NCBI RefSeq assembly: GCF_008000815.1 | Contig: NZ_CP042806.1 | Location: 2,294,001-2,358,000 of the forward strand | Reading direction: 5' to 3' | Length of the DNA: 64,000 nt | Origin: Terriglobus albidus | Lineage (GTDB): Bacteria; Acidobacteriota; Terriglobia; Terriglobales; Acidobacteriaceae | Part shown: positions 27,087 through 36,090 of the stretch, piece after piece | How positions within the stretch are numbered: position 1 is the first letter of the stretch | How the letters are laid out: each line of letters begins with the position of its first letter | Program-made: the position numbers and the translations under genes | The notes under the pieces: generated by a model | Told to the model about the DNA's origin: nothing | Databases searched by the model: none | What the model saw: the letters and a program-made list of their open reading frames with translations, nothing else

Positions 27087-27151
27087 GCGTTTCGCGTAGG
27101 TAACGAGTTGAAGTGTGCCGAGATGAGATGTAGGCCACTCGAAAAGCGGAG

Positions 27152-27184
27152 GCACAATCCCTCAAATTAGTTGTAGTATTGTGC
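27152..27184. promoter_or_regulatory. Inverted repeat GCACAAT-N19-ATTGTGC at the AbiE promoter
   Basis: GCACAAT (27152-27158) and ATTGTGC (27178-27184) are perfect reverse complements. They end three bases before ATG 27187. AbiEi antitoxins repress their own operon by binding inverted repeats at the promoter, so this is the probable operator. Confidence 0.55.
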
Positions 27185-27186
27185 GT

Positions 27187-27801
27187 ATGGCTCAAGTTCG
27201 TCAGGAAGCGTCGCAGCGTCTGTTCGATCTTGCCGAACAGCAACAGGGCTACTTCACCACGAAGCAGGCTAAGGCGGCAGGATTTGCAGAAAACACGCAT
27301 CCTTACCACGTTCAGGTTGGGAATTGGATTCGTGAGCATCGCGGCATTTATCGGCTCGCTCGATTTCCTGCGACGGATCGGCCAGACCTTGCCCTTTGGT
27401 CGCTTTGGTCAAAGAACCGGAAAGAAGAGGTCGAAGGGGTTTATAGCCATCAAACGGCAATCAGTCTCCACGAACTGTCTGATCTCAATCCGGCCAAACT
27501 CCATATGACCGTTCCTCCCAACTTCAGGCGTAATAGCGAGATTCCCGGCGTTCTCATACTCCATCACAGCCATCTTGCAGAAAGCGATATCCAGAGTGGC
27601 CCTGGGTATAGATACACGCGGCCTCTGCAAACGGTTGTTGACCTCATTGAAGACGGGACAGTAGAGAAGAACTTCATTCGTCAGGCGGCGAGGCAAGCGG
27701 TTGATCGGGGACTGATTACTCGTCAGCAGATTCAAAAAGCAACGATGAGTGAGCCTGCACGCGAGTTCATCGAAGAAGCAATCTCACGAGCTGCCAAATG
27801 A
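27187..27801 (+). CDS. abiEi: AbiEi-family antitoxin and autorepressor
   Basis: The ATG at 27187 is preferred because a GTG at 27181 lies inside the operator-like repeat. The 204-residue protein has the N-terminal winged-helix AbiEi_4-type domain (FDLAEQQQGYFTTKQAKAAG, HPYHVQVGNWIREHRGIYRLARFP) and a C-terminal antitoxin domain ending in REFIEEAISRAAK. It represses the operon and neutralises AbiEii by a type IV mechanism, without direct contact in studied systems. It overlaps the toxin gene by four bases. Confidence 0.87.
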   Translation: MAQVRQEASQRLFDLAEQQQGYFTTKQAKAAGFAENTHPYHVQVGNWIREHRGIYRLARFPATDRPDLALWSLWSKNRKEEVEGVYSHQTAISLHELSDLNPAKLHMTVPPNFRRNSEIPGVLILHHSHLAESDIQSGPGYRYTRPLQTVVDLIEDGTVEKNFIRQAARQAVDRGLITRQQIQKATMSEPAREFIEEAISRAAK

Positions 27802-28679
27802 CAGAACCGAAAAAGTACACAACCGCTGGAGCCTTTCGGAGAGCCCTTGAAGAACGCTTGAAGAAGACATCGCAGACGGAGCAAACCGACATCAACCGTC
27901 TCAGACGGCAGGTGTCATTCGATCGTTTGCTGGCGCGGTTGTTTCACGATGGCTCGGCGCCGTGGGTATTGAAGGGCGGCTACGCCCTGGAACTTCGCTT
28001 TAAGATGGCACGATCTACCGTGGACATCGACCTGACTATGGGGCGAGTAAACGATGGAACCGATGGCAGCGATATAAATCAGGTTGTCCGGGAGATGCTT
28101 CAAACAGCGGCCAGTCTCCCGCTGGGAGATTGGTTCGAGTTCACGATTGGTTCTCCCATGACGGACATAACGGCTGCTCCTTATGGAGGAGCGCGTTATC
28201 CGGTCGAAGTTCGTATGGATGGAAGAATCTTCGCAAAGTTCCACCTCGACGCAGGCATCGGAGATATTGTCATACATCCGGTGGAGATCATCGAAACGCG
28301 AGATTGGCTCGCATTCGCTGGAGTCGAACGGTCGCAGGTGCTGTTGATTGCCCGCGAACAACAGTTCGCCGAAAAGATTCACGCATACACGCTGCCGCGC
28401 AACACTCCCAACAGCCGTGTGAAAGACCTGGTGGATATGGCGCTCCTGATCGGCGATAACACATTGGACCGGCAGAAGATTCTCAACGCGCTGCGGCTAA
28501 CATTTGAGCGCCGCGAAACGCATCCCTTGCCAGAAACGCTGGATGCCCCGCCACCTGAATGGACGACGCCGTTTCAAACCCTCGCGAAGGAGTGCGGATT
28601 GCCACCAGACCTTACCGCCGTATTTGAGCGCGTGCGCAATTTTTTTGAAGAAGTCTTTGCCAGCCAGAGAGCATCCTGA
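27798..28679 (+). CDS. abiEii: AbiEii/AbiGii-family nucleotidyltransferase toxin
   Basis: The 293-residue protein has the NTase core WVLKGGYALELRF followed by RSTVDIDLTM (the D-x-D metal pair) and the downstream REQQFAEKIHAY and SRVKDLVDMALLI motifs of the family. AbiEii enzymes block growth by adding nucleotides to targets such as tRNA acceptor ends and abort phage infection. Its ATG overlaps the antitoxin stop (ATGA), giving a coupled pair. It is the last gene before the right end of element A and may also stabilise it. Confidence 0.9.
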   Translation: MTEPKKYTTAGAFRRALEERLKKTSQTEQTDINRLRRQVSFDRLLARLFHDGSAPWVLKGGYALELRFKMARSTVDIDLTMGRVNDGTDGSDINQVVREMLQTAASLPLGDWFEFTIGSPMTDITAAPYGGARYPVEVRMDGRIFAKFHLDAGIGDIVIHPVEIIETRDWLAFAGVERSQVLLIAREQQFAEKIHAYTLPRNTPNSRVKDLVDMALLIGDNTLDRQKILNALRLTFERRETHPLPETLDAPPPEWTTPFQTLAKECGLPPDLTAVFERVRNFFEEVFASQRAS

Positions 28680-28842
28680 TTGGGTGGATTCTCTGTTTCC
28701 CCAACCGCAATCCTGCTTGCTATGATTGCGACGCGGGCCGTGGTGGCTTCTAGTAGCGACCACCAGAATAGCCACCCAGCGACAGAACAGCCAGCAAGCT
28801 GGAGCACGTTAGAAAAGCATTCCGCCGGGAAAATGATGAATC

Positions 28843-28865
28843 TGGTGGCTGTTTTGGTGGCTGTT
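28843..28865 (+). repeat. Direct repeats TGGTGGCTGTT x2, probable integrase arm sites (right end of element A)
   Basis: Copies at 28843-28853 and 28855-28865 have the same 12-bp offset and sequence as those at 1988-2010. A degenerate inverted pair (CACCAGAATAGCCACCC) lies nearby at 28761-28777. The 28680-28993 stretch otherwise has no gene. Confidence 0.6.
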
Positions 28866-28993
28866 CGTTTTCGACTTTTGTGCTTTTTTATGCGGTGCAT
28901 TGCAAACGTAATATGGCTCATATCGCATTGAAAATGAAATAGTTGTGCAGTTTTTTGCGATCCATTGCGACTCGCTGCAAAACCATAAAAACG

Positions 28994-29052
28994 GGACTCA
29001 AAATCCGCCGGGCCTTGCGCCCGTGGGGGTTCGACCCCCCCTCCCGGCACCA
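28994..29052 (+). repeat. Attachment site attR of element A: tRNA-Leu 3' half copy
   Basis: The stretch repeats the tRNA from GGACTCAAAATCCGCC through the T arm GGGGGTTCGACCCCC to CCCGGCACCA, with a different variable arm (GGGCCTTGCGCCC). There is no 5' half, so it is not a functional tRNA. The perfect T arm and acceptor show that it is the most recent displaced copy. Confidence 0.88.
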
Positions 29053-29134
29053 AATATTCCCCCTATAACTCGTTTATTTCAATAGACTTACCTGCATTTC
29101 TCTGCTTAACAGAGAGGCACTGATACCTGGCTTC

Positions 29135-29154
29135 AGGTACAAAAAAGGGTACAG
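29135..29154 (+). repeat. Paired GGTACA motifs, possible left arm sites of element B
   Basis: AGGTACAA (29135-29142) and GGGTACAG (29147-29154) begin 12 bp apart and lie 82 bases inside the left boundary. The matching pair CGGGTACAG occurs at 52532-52552 inside the right boundary. Confidence 0.45.
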
Positions 29155-29245
29155 TGCTCAACCCATTCACGTTGAATGATTTAGGCGTCATCGACTTCGT
29201 TGACGGCGCGCGGAGATATGCTCCGTTTCTCCTAATTACGCTGGA

Positions 29246-29445
29246 TTACGGAATGCGCAGCGGATAATCGATCCGCGCAATGAGATGTTCTCTCGCGATG
29301 AATTTTGAAGCGGAGTTGTCGATCGGAAAGGGAAGTGGGATGGCCGCTCCAGTGGTGAGGTCAGATTGCCCGGTGAGTTCGCCATGAAGGACTAGGCGAA
29401 GGCTGAGAACAAAGGGCCAGCGAAACCCGTTCGAGACTGTTGCGA
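29246..29445 (-). pseudogene. C-terminal coding remnant in the 29053-29610 gap
   Basis: On the minus strand a frame of about 65 codons ends at the TAA 29246-29248 and reads protein-like (GFRWPFVLSLRLVLHGELTG ... ARIDYPLRIP). Going upstream it runs into a stop near 29445 and has no start signal. It may be the tail of a gene cut by rearrangement; I do not recognise the family. The rest of the 560-base gap shows no gene. Confidence 0.3.
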
Positions 29446-29610
29446 AACTCTATGCTCGGACCCAGTTCATCGCTGGTCAACTGTCGAGTTGGCGACCGCC
29501 CGGGAGTTGGCGACTATCGGTTAGTTCACGCTAGAGCGTATGTCCTCGTGGGGCGCCGTACTCACCAAAATCCCGCATGTCCGTACCCTACGAAATATTC
29601 TCAGTAGCAC

Positions 29611-30669
29611 TTAGTGAATGAGGGGCTCTACATACCAATGGGCAAGCTCGTACCCAAGAGCACCGATCAATGCCGCCCCGGGAAACGTCATCACCCAGGC
29701 CCAGACGATCTTTTCGCCCCAGACCCAGCGCACGGCATGAGGTCCGCGTGTTGCGCCGACTCCAAGCACGGCTCCCCCGATGGCGTGGGTAGTTGAGATC
29801 GGGACCTTTGCTATGGTGGCCAGCCCAATGGTCGTTGCCGCGGCCATCTCAGCCGCAAAACCACCTTCGGGACGTAGATGAGGAGTGATTCGTGAACCGA
29901 TCGTTTTGACGATTCGCCATCCTCCCGCCATTGTCCCAAGGGCCATGGCAGCGTGGCAGGAGAGAATGATCCACCACGCAATTTCGTGTTTTCCTGTCAA
30001 GCCTTGGAAGCTGTCCGGACCGGCCTTTCCCCACTGCTCGTGCCCGGCGGCGGCTAGAAGAGCAACAATGATTCCCATGGTCTTCTGCGCGTCATTGGTT
30101 CCGTGCCCCAAGGAATATAGGCCTGCTGAAATCAACTGAAGATGGCGGTAACGTTTTTCCGCTCGATACCGTTCGGTACGGTAGGTAAGCCAAGAGTTGG
30201 CAGTCATGATCGACCAGCCGAGAACCGCACCGATGATGGGAGAAACGATGAGGAAGATGACAACTGGAATCCATCCCTTCAGCAGAATGGCCTTCCAGCC
30301 GGCGTGAGCGACCGCCGCCCCAGCATAGCCACTAATGATCGCATGCGACGAACTCGTCGGCATGGCTGTCAGCCAGGTAATGATGTCCCAAACGATAGCG
30401 CCAATCAGTCCACCACAGACAACATACATGTCTACGGCTTTTGGATCGATGAGCTTATCCGAAATGGTCTTGGCGACACCGGTACCGAATAAAAATGCCG
30501 CAATAAAGTTGAAGAAAGCAGCCCAGAACACGGCCTGAACCGGCGTGAGCACGCGTGTTGTGACGACCGTGGCAACGGAGTTGGCGGCATCATGAAATCC
30601 GTTAAAGAAATCGAAGACGAGCGCGGTTGCTATGAGTGCAAACACAAGGTCGAGAGTCGGCATGCTCAT
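29611..30669 (-). CDS. pit: PiT-family inorganic phosphate transporter
   Basis: The 352-residue integral membrane protein has both PiT signatures: DFFNGFHDAANSVATVV in the first repeat and LGHGTNDAQKTMGI in the second, with about ten hydrophobic segments. PiT carriers import phosphate (as metal-phosphate) with protons. The ATG follows a good AGGAGG-like site, and the gene lies 11 bases after the DUF47 gene. The DUF47-pit pair is a common bacterial arrangement, with DUF47 modulating the carrier. Confidence 0.93.
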   Translation of the reverse strand: MSMPTLDLVFALIATALVFDFFNGFHDAANSVATVVTTRVLTPVQAVFWAAFFNFIAAFLFGTGVAKTISDKLIDPKAVDMYVVCGGLIGAIVWDIITWLTAMPTSSSHAIISGYAGAAVAHAGWKAILLKGWIPVVIFLIVSPIIGAVLGWSIMTANSWLTYRTERYRAEKRYRHLQLISAGLYSLGHGTNDAQKTMGIIVALLAAAGHEQWGKAGPDSFQGLTGKHEIAWWIILSCHAAMALGTMAGGWRIVKTIGSRITPHLRPEGGFAAEMAAATTIGLATIAKVPISTTHAIGGAVLGVGATRGPHAVRWVWGEKIVWAWVMTFPGAALIGALGYELAHWYVEPLIH

Positions 30670-30680
30670 AGCCTCCTGTT

Positions 30681-31304
30681 CTAACCGTTCTTGAGCAGAA
30701 CGCGAACAAGCACTTCAGTGGCTTCTTCACAGCGTTCGATCGCATCCTCCAGGAGGTCGTGCAGCTCTTTCTTCTTGATCACATCGAGCGGGTCGGGATT
30801 GCCGATAAATAGGCCGCCAAGAAAGATTTCGCGATCTCGCTTCACCAATTCCATCGTGCCGGCGACTGTATCCAGCGCAGGTTGGCAATCTTTGAGCTTC
30901 TTTCCACTCCGAACGCCATGGATGATTTGGCTGAGAACTCCCGCGAGTGTGGACAGGTTTCTGGCTTGCCCCTCCAGCGTCGGGTGCAAATCTTGAATAC
31001 CATACAGACGAAAACGTTGTGACAGCTCAGCCACGCGGTCGACAACACCGTACATCTCCGTGATGAGATTGAGAATATCTTCACGGTCTAGTGGCGTAAT
31101 AAAGGCCTGGTCAAGTCGAAGAAGACTTTCCTTGAAAATTCTGCCTGCACCGAGACGGTCACCTTCGATGGACTGAATCTGCCCGTCGCGGTTAGGAAAA
31201 CTCACAACTAAGCTCTGAAGCTGACCAGCACTGTTGACAACGCGGTTCGCGAGCTGTTCAAGCTCGTCATAGAACTTCTCGTCTTTCGGTAGGAGATTGA
31301 ACAT
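30681..31304 (-). CDS. DUF47 (PhoU-like) regulator of the phosphate transporter
   Basis: The start at 31304 (GGTGAG then ATG) gives 207 residues beginning MFNLLPKDEKFYDELEQLA, the standard DUF47 beginning. The protein is an all-helical PhoU-like bundle, with the characteristic RDREIFLGGLFIGNPDPLDVIKKKELHDLLEDAIE region near the C-terminus in several helices. DUF47 proteins are thought to control PiT activity. It is first in the operon with pit. Confidence 0.9.
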   Translation of the reverse strand: MFNLLPKDEKFYDELEQLANRVVNSAGQLQSLVVSFPNRDGQIQSIEGDRLGAGRIFKESLLRLDQAFITPLDREDILNLITEMYGVVDRVAELSQRFRLYGIQDLHPTLEGQARNLSTLAGVLSQIIHGVRSGKKLKDCQPALDTVAGTMELVKRDREIFLGGLFIGNPDPLDVIKKKELHDLLEDAIERCEEATEVLVRVLLKNG

Positions 31305-31575
31305 GAGCTCACCATGTTTAATATGGATGCCAAAAACCATGAAACCACCGCAAAAATCGCAGCAGACATAAATTGCAATTTGACGCTACAAGCTGCCGGC
31401 AGCAAAATTGAAGCCTTGTGCGGAGGATTCTGGGTAGAAACATGTGCTTTGTGCTGCATGGAAGTAACTCCGGGTCGCGGGACAGGGGGCATTCCCTATA
31501 CGATTCGTGCCATGGTTCAGAAGAAGATGATGGTATTCCGGTTTAAAGTCGGTTTGCATATCTGAGGAGGAAGAT

Positions 31576-32586
31576 GTGGATAATCAAAAAATACAGACCA
31601 TTACATTGATTCCCGGCGATGGAATCGGCCCAGAGGTCACGAATGCAGTTATCCGGGTTTTAGAGGCCACTGGCGTTAGGTTTGCATGGGAATCGTTTAC
31701 TGTCGGCGCGGATGCATTCGCGCAGCATGGGGAATATCTTCCGAAAGAACTCAGTCATTCGATTGAACGGACCAAGGTCGTATTGAAGGGACCCGTTGCA
31801 ACTCCGGTTGGCGGTGGATTCCGCTCCGTAAATGTTGCCCTGCGACAACAATTTGAGCTCTATGCCAACCTTCGTCCAGTCAAAAATTTGCCTGGTGTTC
31901 CAACGAAATATCCTGATGTGGATCTGATCATTGTGCGTGAAAACACCGAGGGATCTTACATAGGACGTGAAAAAGAAATAGCCCCTGGAGTCGTTGAAGC
32001 CATCAAGCTGGTAACCGAAAAAGCATCGACGCGGATTGCCAGGTTTGCATTCGAATATGCAAGAACGCATCATCGCAAGAAAATCGACGCAATCCATAAA
32101 GCGAACATCATGAAGCTATCCGATGGTCTATTTCTAGATTGTGCACGGAAGGTCAGTCAGAAGTTTCCTACGATTGCCTACGGCGAGAAAATCATCGACA
32201 ACGCCTGTATGCAACTGGTTCTGAATCCGCAGCAATTTGACATCTTGTTGACAGAGAATCTCTACGGAGACATTTTGAGTGATCTCTGTGCCGGCCTTAT
32301 CGGCGGCCTGGGATTGGTGCCAAGCGCGAACCTCGGTACCGAGATTGCAATCTTTGAGGCTGTCCACGGTTCTGCCCCGGACATAGCGGGAAGAAATATC
32401 GCGAATCCGACGGGATTATTGCAATCGGCTATTCTCATGCTCTGGCACATCGATGAACCGATCGCGGCCCAGAGAGTTCAGAAGGCGCTTGAATACGTTT
32501 ACCGGCAAGGCAAAGCATTAACCCAAGATATGGCTGGCTCGTATGGAACGATGCAATTCGCGGATGCGATCATTGCTGCTATGTGA
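31576..32586 (+). CDS. Isocitrate/isopropylmalate dehydrogenase family protein (probably NAD-isocitrate dehydrogenase)
   Basis: A GTG start preceded by GAGGAGGA gives 336 residues. It begins ITLIPGDGIGPEVTNAV and has VVLKGPVATPVGGG, the substrate-binding IIVRENTEGSYIG, and the metal/NAD region YGDILSDLCAGLIGGLG followed by EAVHGSAPDIAGRNIANP. Ser/Asn in the RENTEG segment and the overall length favour NAD-dependent isocitrate (or homoisocitrate) dehydrogenase over LeuB. It stands alone between convergent neighbours. Confidence 0.85.
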   Translation: MDNQKIQTITLIPGDGIGPEVTNAVIRVLEATGVRFAWESFTVGADAFAQHGEYLPKELSHSIERTKVVLKGPVATPVGGGFRSVNVALRQQFELYANLRPVKNLPGVPTKYPDVDLIIVRENTEGSYIGREKEIAPGVVEAIKLVTEKASTRIARFAFEYARTHHRKKIDAIHKANIMKLSDGLFLDCARKVSQKFPTIAYGEKIIDNACMQLVLNPQQFDILLTENLYGDILSDLCAGLIGGLGLVPSANLGTEIAIFEAVHGSAPDIAGRNIANPTGLLQSAILMLWHIDEPIAAQRVQKALEYVYRQGKALTQDMAGSYGTMQFADAIIAAM

Positions 32587-32764
32587 TCCACATCGCCACT
32601 AAGATGGGAACAAGCGATCCGCAAAAGACGAGTTCGCCATGCTCGCGAGCAGCATGGGATGAGAGAGCACTGGGCGTCCCGACATCCTAACGATACGATC
32701 CGTACTTAAATACAGGTCAACCCCGGGTGTTATAGGAAAGATATCTCCCTGGCAGCCGACATGC

Positions 32765-35590
32765 TTACTTACAAGCAGCCAATTCATCCAACGCGTGCTT
32801 CAGCTCTTCGAGCTTTGCGCCAGCGGCTCCAAGCTTGCCTTCCGACGTCAAGCGCTGATAATCGGAGAGATATTTGGCGGCCTCGGGAATGCGAGCGCTA
32901 CAGGATGCCTTTGGGTCTGGCCGTTCCTTGGGGTTTCTGGAAGCCGCCGGTGACGGCGTGCCCGACTGCGTCTGCTGAGCAGTGCTGGTGGAGGACGCCG
33001 CCCCGCCAAAGAGCCCTGCCATCGCGGCCTCGAAGGTCGGTCCGTAGACGAGGCGATCCTGTAGAGCAAGTACGACGAGACGCAGTTCGGGCATCGGGCT
33101 TCGCTCGGCCTGCAGGTAGATCGGCTGCGCGTAGAGCAAGGCATTTCCGATGGGAATGACAAGGAGATTGCCTCGGCGGACGCGCGAACCTTGCTGGTTC
33201 CACAACGTCAATTGACCGGAAAGTTCGGCGTTCTGATCAATCCGGGCCTCAACCTGGAGAGGACCATCGACAAGCTTCGTCTTGGGAAAGTTGTAGACGA
33301 CCGCGGAGCCATAATGCGCGCCATCGCTGCGTCCCGCAATCCAGCCGATGAGATTATTGCGGTTTGCCGGCGTAAACGGCAGAATGTTGACGAACTCGGT
33401 GCCGCTCTCGCCTGGAAGCTTCATGAGAACGAAGTTCGGGGCGATTGGCTGGGTGCTGCGCTGGCCCTGCGCATCGACGCTACTCTCGGAGGCGGGTGTC
33501 CAGAGGTCTTCGCGGTTGTAAAACATCTCCGGATCGGTCACGTGGTACAGACCGTATACCTCCGCCTGCAGCTTCAGCAGCAGCTCGGAGTAACGGACGT
33601 GCGTGCGCAGCGTCTCCGGCATTGCGCTGCCGTCCTTGAATAGGCCCGGGAACATATTCCGATAGGATCCAACAATCGAATCCTGGGGATCAAAGACGTA
33701 GAAGGTCGTCGTGCCATCGTAGGCGTCGATGACTACCTTGACGCTATTCCGCACGTAGTTGATGGAGTCGCCGGCAAAGTTGAAGTGCCGCGAATAGGGA
33801 AAGGTTTCTGATGTGGTAAAGGCGTCGATGATCCAGGACAGCCTGCCGTCGCCCCCGACCACGATGTAGGGGTCCGAGTCGAAGGTTAGGAACGGCGCCA
33901 GCGCCGACGCGCGCGCGATGATGTTGCGCCGCATTAGCAAGCGGCTGTCAGGGCGGATGTCATCGCTGAACGGCAGCTTAGCCAGATCGCCGCGATCGAA
34001 CGCGATGAGCAGACGTCGTAGCCTTCCCCCCAGGACGATGCCCCCACTGCCTTCGTAGGAGGTCAGATTGTTCGACTGCCCTTGCGGGTAGTTGAACTCT
34101 TTCTGGCTTGTCTTGACGTAGACGTCCTTATCCGTCAGTTGACCGAAGTAGACCTCTGGCCGCGCCAGCGTGAGTCCGGGAACGGTGCTCTGGACAGGCA
34201 TGTTGCCCAGCATCAGGAGCGGCAGGCCCTCCGCCGTGAAGCCGTTGACGGAGTTCATGGTGATACCGTAGCCGTGCGTGTAGATGAGCTTCTCGTTTAT
34301 CCAGTTGCGACTGCTCTCGGGCAGCTTCTCGGTGTTGAGTTCACGAGTAGAAATCATCACCTGGCGAGTTGTGCCATTAAGGTCGTAACGGTCGATGTCG
34401 ATGTCGGGAAAGTCGTAGTAAGTGCGGATCTCCTGGATCTGGCGCAGGGTGTCCTGCAAAGCATGCCAGTCCCAGAGCCGGATGTTTTTGAGGGTGTCCT
34501 GGTTGTTCGCGGCGTCGGCTGACTCGACGGTCGTCTGGGCGGAGAACTCCCGCTGCGTGATGCGATCCAGCCCGTACGCCTTGCGCGTGAACTCGATGTT
34601 GTAGCCGATGTACGGCCGCTCCCGTACCAGTTCATTCGGCTTGACGATGAAGCTGTTCACGTACCAGCTGAAGAGCTGCAGCGCCACAAAGGAGATCACC
34701 GCAGGCAATACAGCCAGGCCCAGCCAGCGCCTGCCACGATCCGCAAAGGCACTGACCGTCGCAACTGCTGCACCCAGAAGCAGCGCAACACAGAGGATCA
34801 GCAAGCCTTTAATCATGAGGTGCGCGTCCATGTAGCTGGCGCCGGAGAAGACTGTATGGTCCCCAAGCAGTCGGTCAAAGCGGCCGATATACATCCGCAC
34901 GGCCAGCATGAGCAACAGGAAGGCGGACGCGAGGGAGAGGCCGTGCCAAGGTGGCTTGATGTAGTGTTCGCGCCGTCCTTCGAGGGCCCGGCTTCCGTTT
35001 GCGATGAAGAGAAAGAGGACGGCAATGCCGAAGGCGAAGAGCGCGAGCGTAGTGAGCCAGTCCGCCGTGAGTCTCCAGACTGGAAGTGTAAATAGGTAAA
35101 AGTTCAGCGGCCTGCCGAAGATGGGATCAAGCGTGCCTCCGGCGACTTTTGGCGTGTACCAGAAGCGCGCCAGAACAGGCCAATCCGCAGATATGGCCAG
35201 GCCGCTCACGAGAGCGATGACGCCTGAAACGCCCACTGACAACCAGCGCATGAGCGAGCCGAGCGGGATCGTGACCGGTTGGCGATTGAGGATGATGGTG
35301 TGGCTGCCGGGCAGGTCATCGCGGTGTATCCGCTTCAAGCCGAAGAAGGTTCCGTAGAAGAGGAGAAAGGTCGTCGTCGCGACTGCGGCGAAGACACCCC
35401 ATTGCATTCCCAGGGTCTTCCAGAAGACCTCTCCATAGCCGAGCGAGGAAAACCAGAGACTGTTTACGTAGCTCGAAAGCGCCGTGTTACCGAAGAGGAA
35501 GAGGACCGCGAAAGGAACGATGGCGAGCAAAATACGGCGGCGACGTCCCGGGCTGTGAGGCAAATGGATCGTATTGGGCATCATCCCCAC
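32765..35590 (-). CDS. UPF0182 family membrane protein
   Basis: The 941-residue protein begins with about seven membrane helices (1-330), the first at ILLAIVPFAVLFLFGN. A large extracytoplasmic domain follows, with UPF0182 phrases such as RPYIGYNIEFTRKAYGLD, TYYDFPDIDIDRYDLNGT, MNSVNGFTAEGLP and TTFYVFDPQDSIVGSYRNMF. A Ser/Thr/Gln/Pro-rich segment near 870-905 precedes a C-terminal helix. The family is widespread, but its function is not established. The start codon choice among several close Met codons is open. Confidence 0.92.
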   Translation of the reverse strand: MGMMPNTIHLPHSPGRRRRILLAIVPFAVLFLFGNTALSSYVNSLWFSSLGYGEVFWKTLGMQWGVFAAVATTTFLLFYGTFFGLKRIHRDDLPGSHTIILNRQPVTIPLGSLMRWLSVGVSGVIALVSGLAISADWPVLARFWYTPKVAGGTLDPIFGRPLNFYLFTLPVWRLTADWLTTLALFAFGIAVLFLFIANGSRALEGRREHYIKPPWHGLSLASAFLLLMLAVRMYIGRFDRLLGDHTVFSGASYMDAHLMIKGLLILCVALLLGAAVATVSAFADRGRRWLGLAVLPAVISFVALQLFSWYVNSFIVKPNELVRERPYIGYNIEFTRKAYGLDRITQREFSAQTTVESADAANNQDTLKNIRLWDWHALQDTLRQIQEIRTYYDFPDIDIDRYDLNGTTRQVMISTRELNTEKLPESSRNWINEKLIYTHGYGITMNSVNGFTAEGLPLLMLGNMPVQSTVPGLTLARPEVYFGQLTDKDVYVKTSQKEFNYPQGQSNNLTSYEGSGGIVLGGRLRRLLIAFDRGDLAKLPFSDDIRPDSRLLMRRNIIARASALAPFLTFDSDPYIVVGGDGRLSWIIDAFTTSETFPYSRHFNFAGDSINYVRNSVKVVIDAYDGTTTFYVFDPQDSIVGSYRNMFPGLFKDGSAMPETLRTHVRYSELLLKLQAEVYGLYHVTDPEMFYNREDLWTPASESSVDAQGQRSTQPIAPNFVLMKLPGESGTEFVNILPFTPANRNNLIGWIAGRSDGAHYGSAVVYNFPKTKLVDGPLQVEARIDQNAELSGQLTLWNQQGSRVRRGNLLVIPIGNALLYAQPIYLQAERSPMPELRLVVLALQDRLVYGPTFEAAMAGLFGGAASSTSTAQQTQSGTPSPAASRNPKERPDPKASCSARIPEAAKYLSDYQRLTSEGKLGAAGAKLEELKHALDELAACK

Positions 35591-36090
35591 TAGTTGAAGC
35601 AGATCCGTTACCAGGCAAGTAGCGTCCTGGAGAGTGACCTAAGTGTACAGCGCGGTGTTTTTGTGGGATTGGGCAATCCATACGAGGGGATCTCGATCTC
35701 ATCGCATCTGCAGGACGTAGCACCAAGCAAGTTCCTCGTGGCGATTGCTTCAGACTGGCGGAAGCCGAACGGTCTCTTCAGCCCAAAGGGTGTGGATACC
35801 TTTCTATTTCGATTCGAGTTGTGATCATTGGAGACAATTTCCTTGATCTACCGGCCGGCGGCCTTCGAGAATGACGGCCTCCGAAGGGCTGCAAAGTCGC
35901 GTGTGTTAGACGGAGTATTCTCCCAAGCGAGCTGGGCCCGAAGTACGGCGTCTCTGCTCCTGTCTTTGCCGGCATTTCCGCAAGTCTTCGGCTACGAACT
36001 CGCCGGAGAGGAGATAGGCGGGATACTTGGCCCCGAAGAACCCATGTTTGTTGCCGCGCGGCGCGCATAAGTCTCGCCGGAATACGGAAT
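35591..36090. other. 500-base stretch without a supported gene
   Basis: Short frames on both strands lack ribosome sites and family resemblance. One plus-strand frame ending at 35824 (phrases GVFVGLGNPYEGISIS and WRKPNGLFSPKGVDTFLF) reads protein-like and could be a decayed remnant, but no start is evident. Confidence 0.3.

Larger units (their letters stand above)
1873..29052. mobile_element. Element A: integrative mobilizable element with defence cargo in tRNA-Leu
   Basis: Boundaries are the intact tRNA-Leu 3' half and a 59-nt copy of it, with matching arm-site pairs just inside each end. It carries a tyrosine recombinase (16608-17621), a MobF relaxase, a MobC-like accessory protein and an excisionase-like HTH protein, but no recognisable coupling protein or secretion genes. 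It therefore fits an element mobilised in trans. The integrase lies near the middle rather than at an end, which suggests fusion of two elements or later cargo gain. Most cargo genes are recognisable defence or repair functions. Confidence 0.75.

Noticed and set aside
28994-29052. Second tRNA-Leu gene
   Set aside because: Only the 3' half from the anticodon arm is present; there is no D arm or 5' acceptor strand.
31314-31565. 83-codon plus-strand frame before the isocitrate-dehydrogenase-like gene
   Set aside because: No ribosome site or recognisable domain; probably the leader/promoter region between divergent genes.
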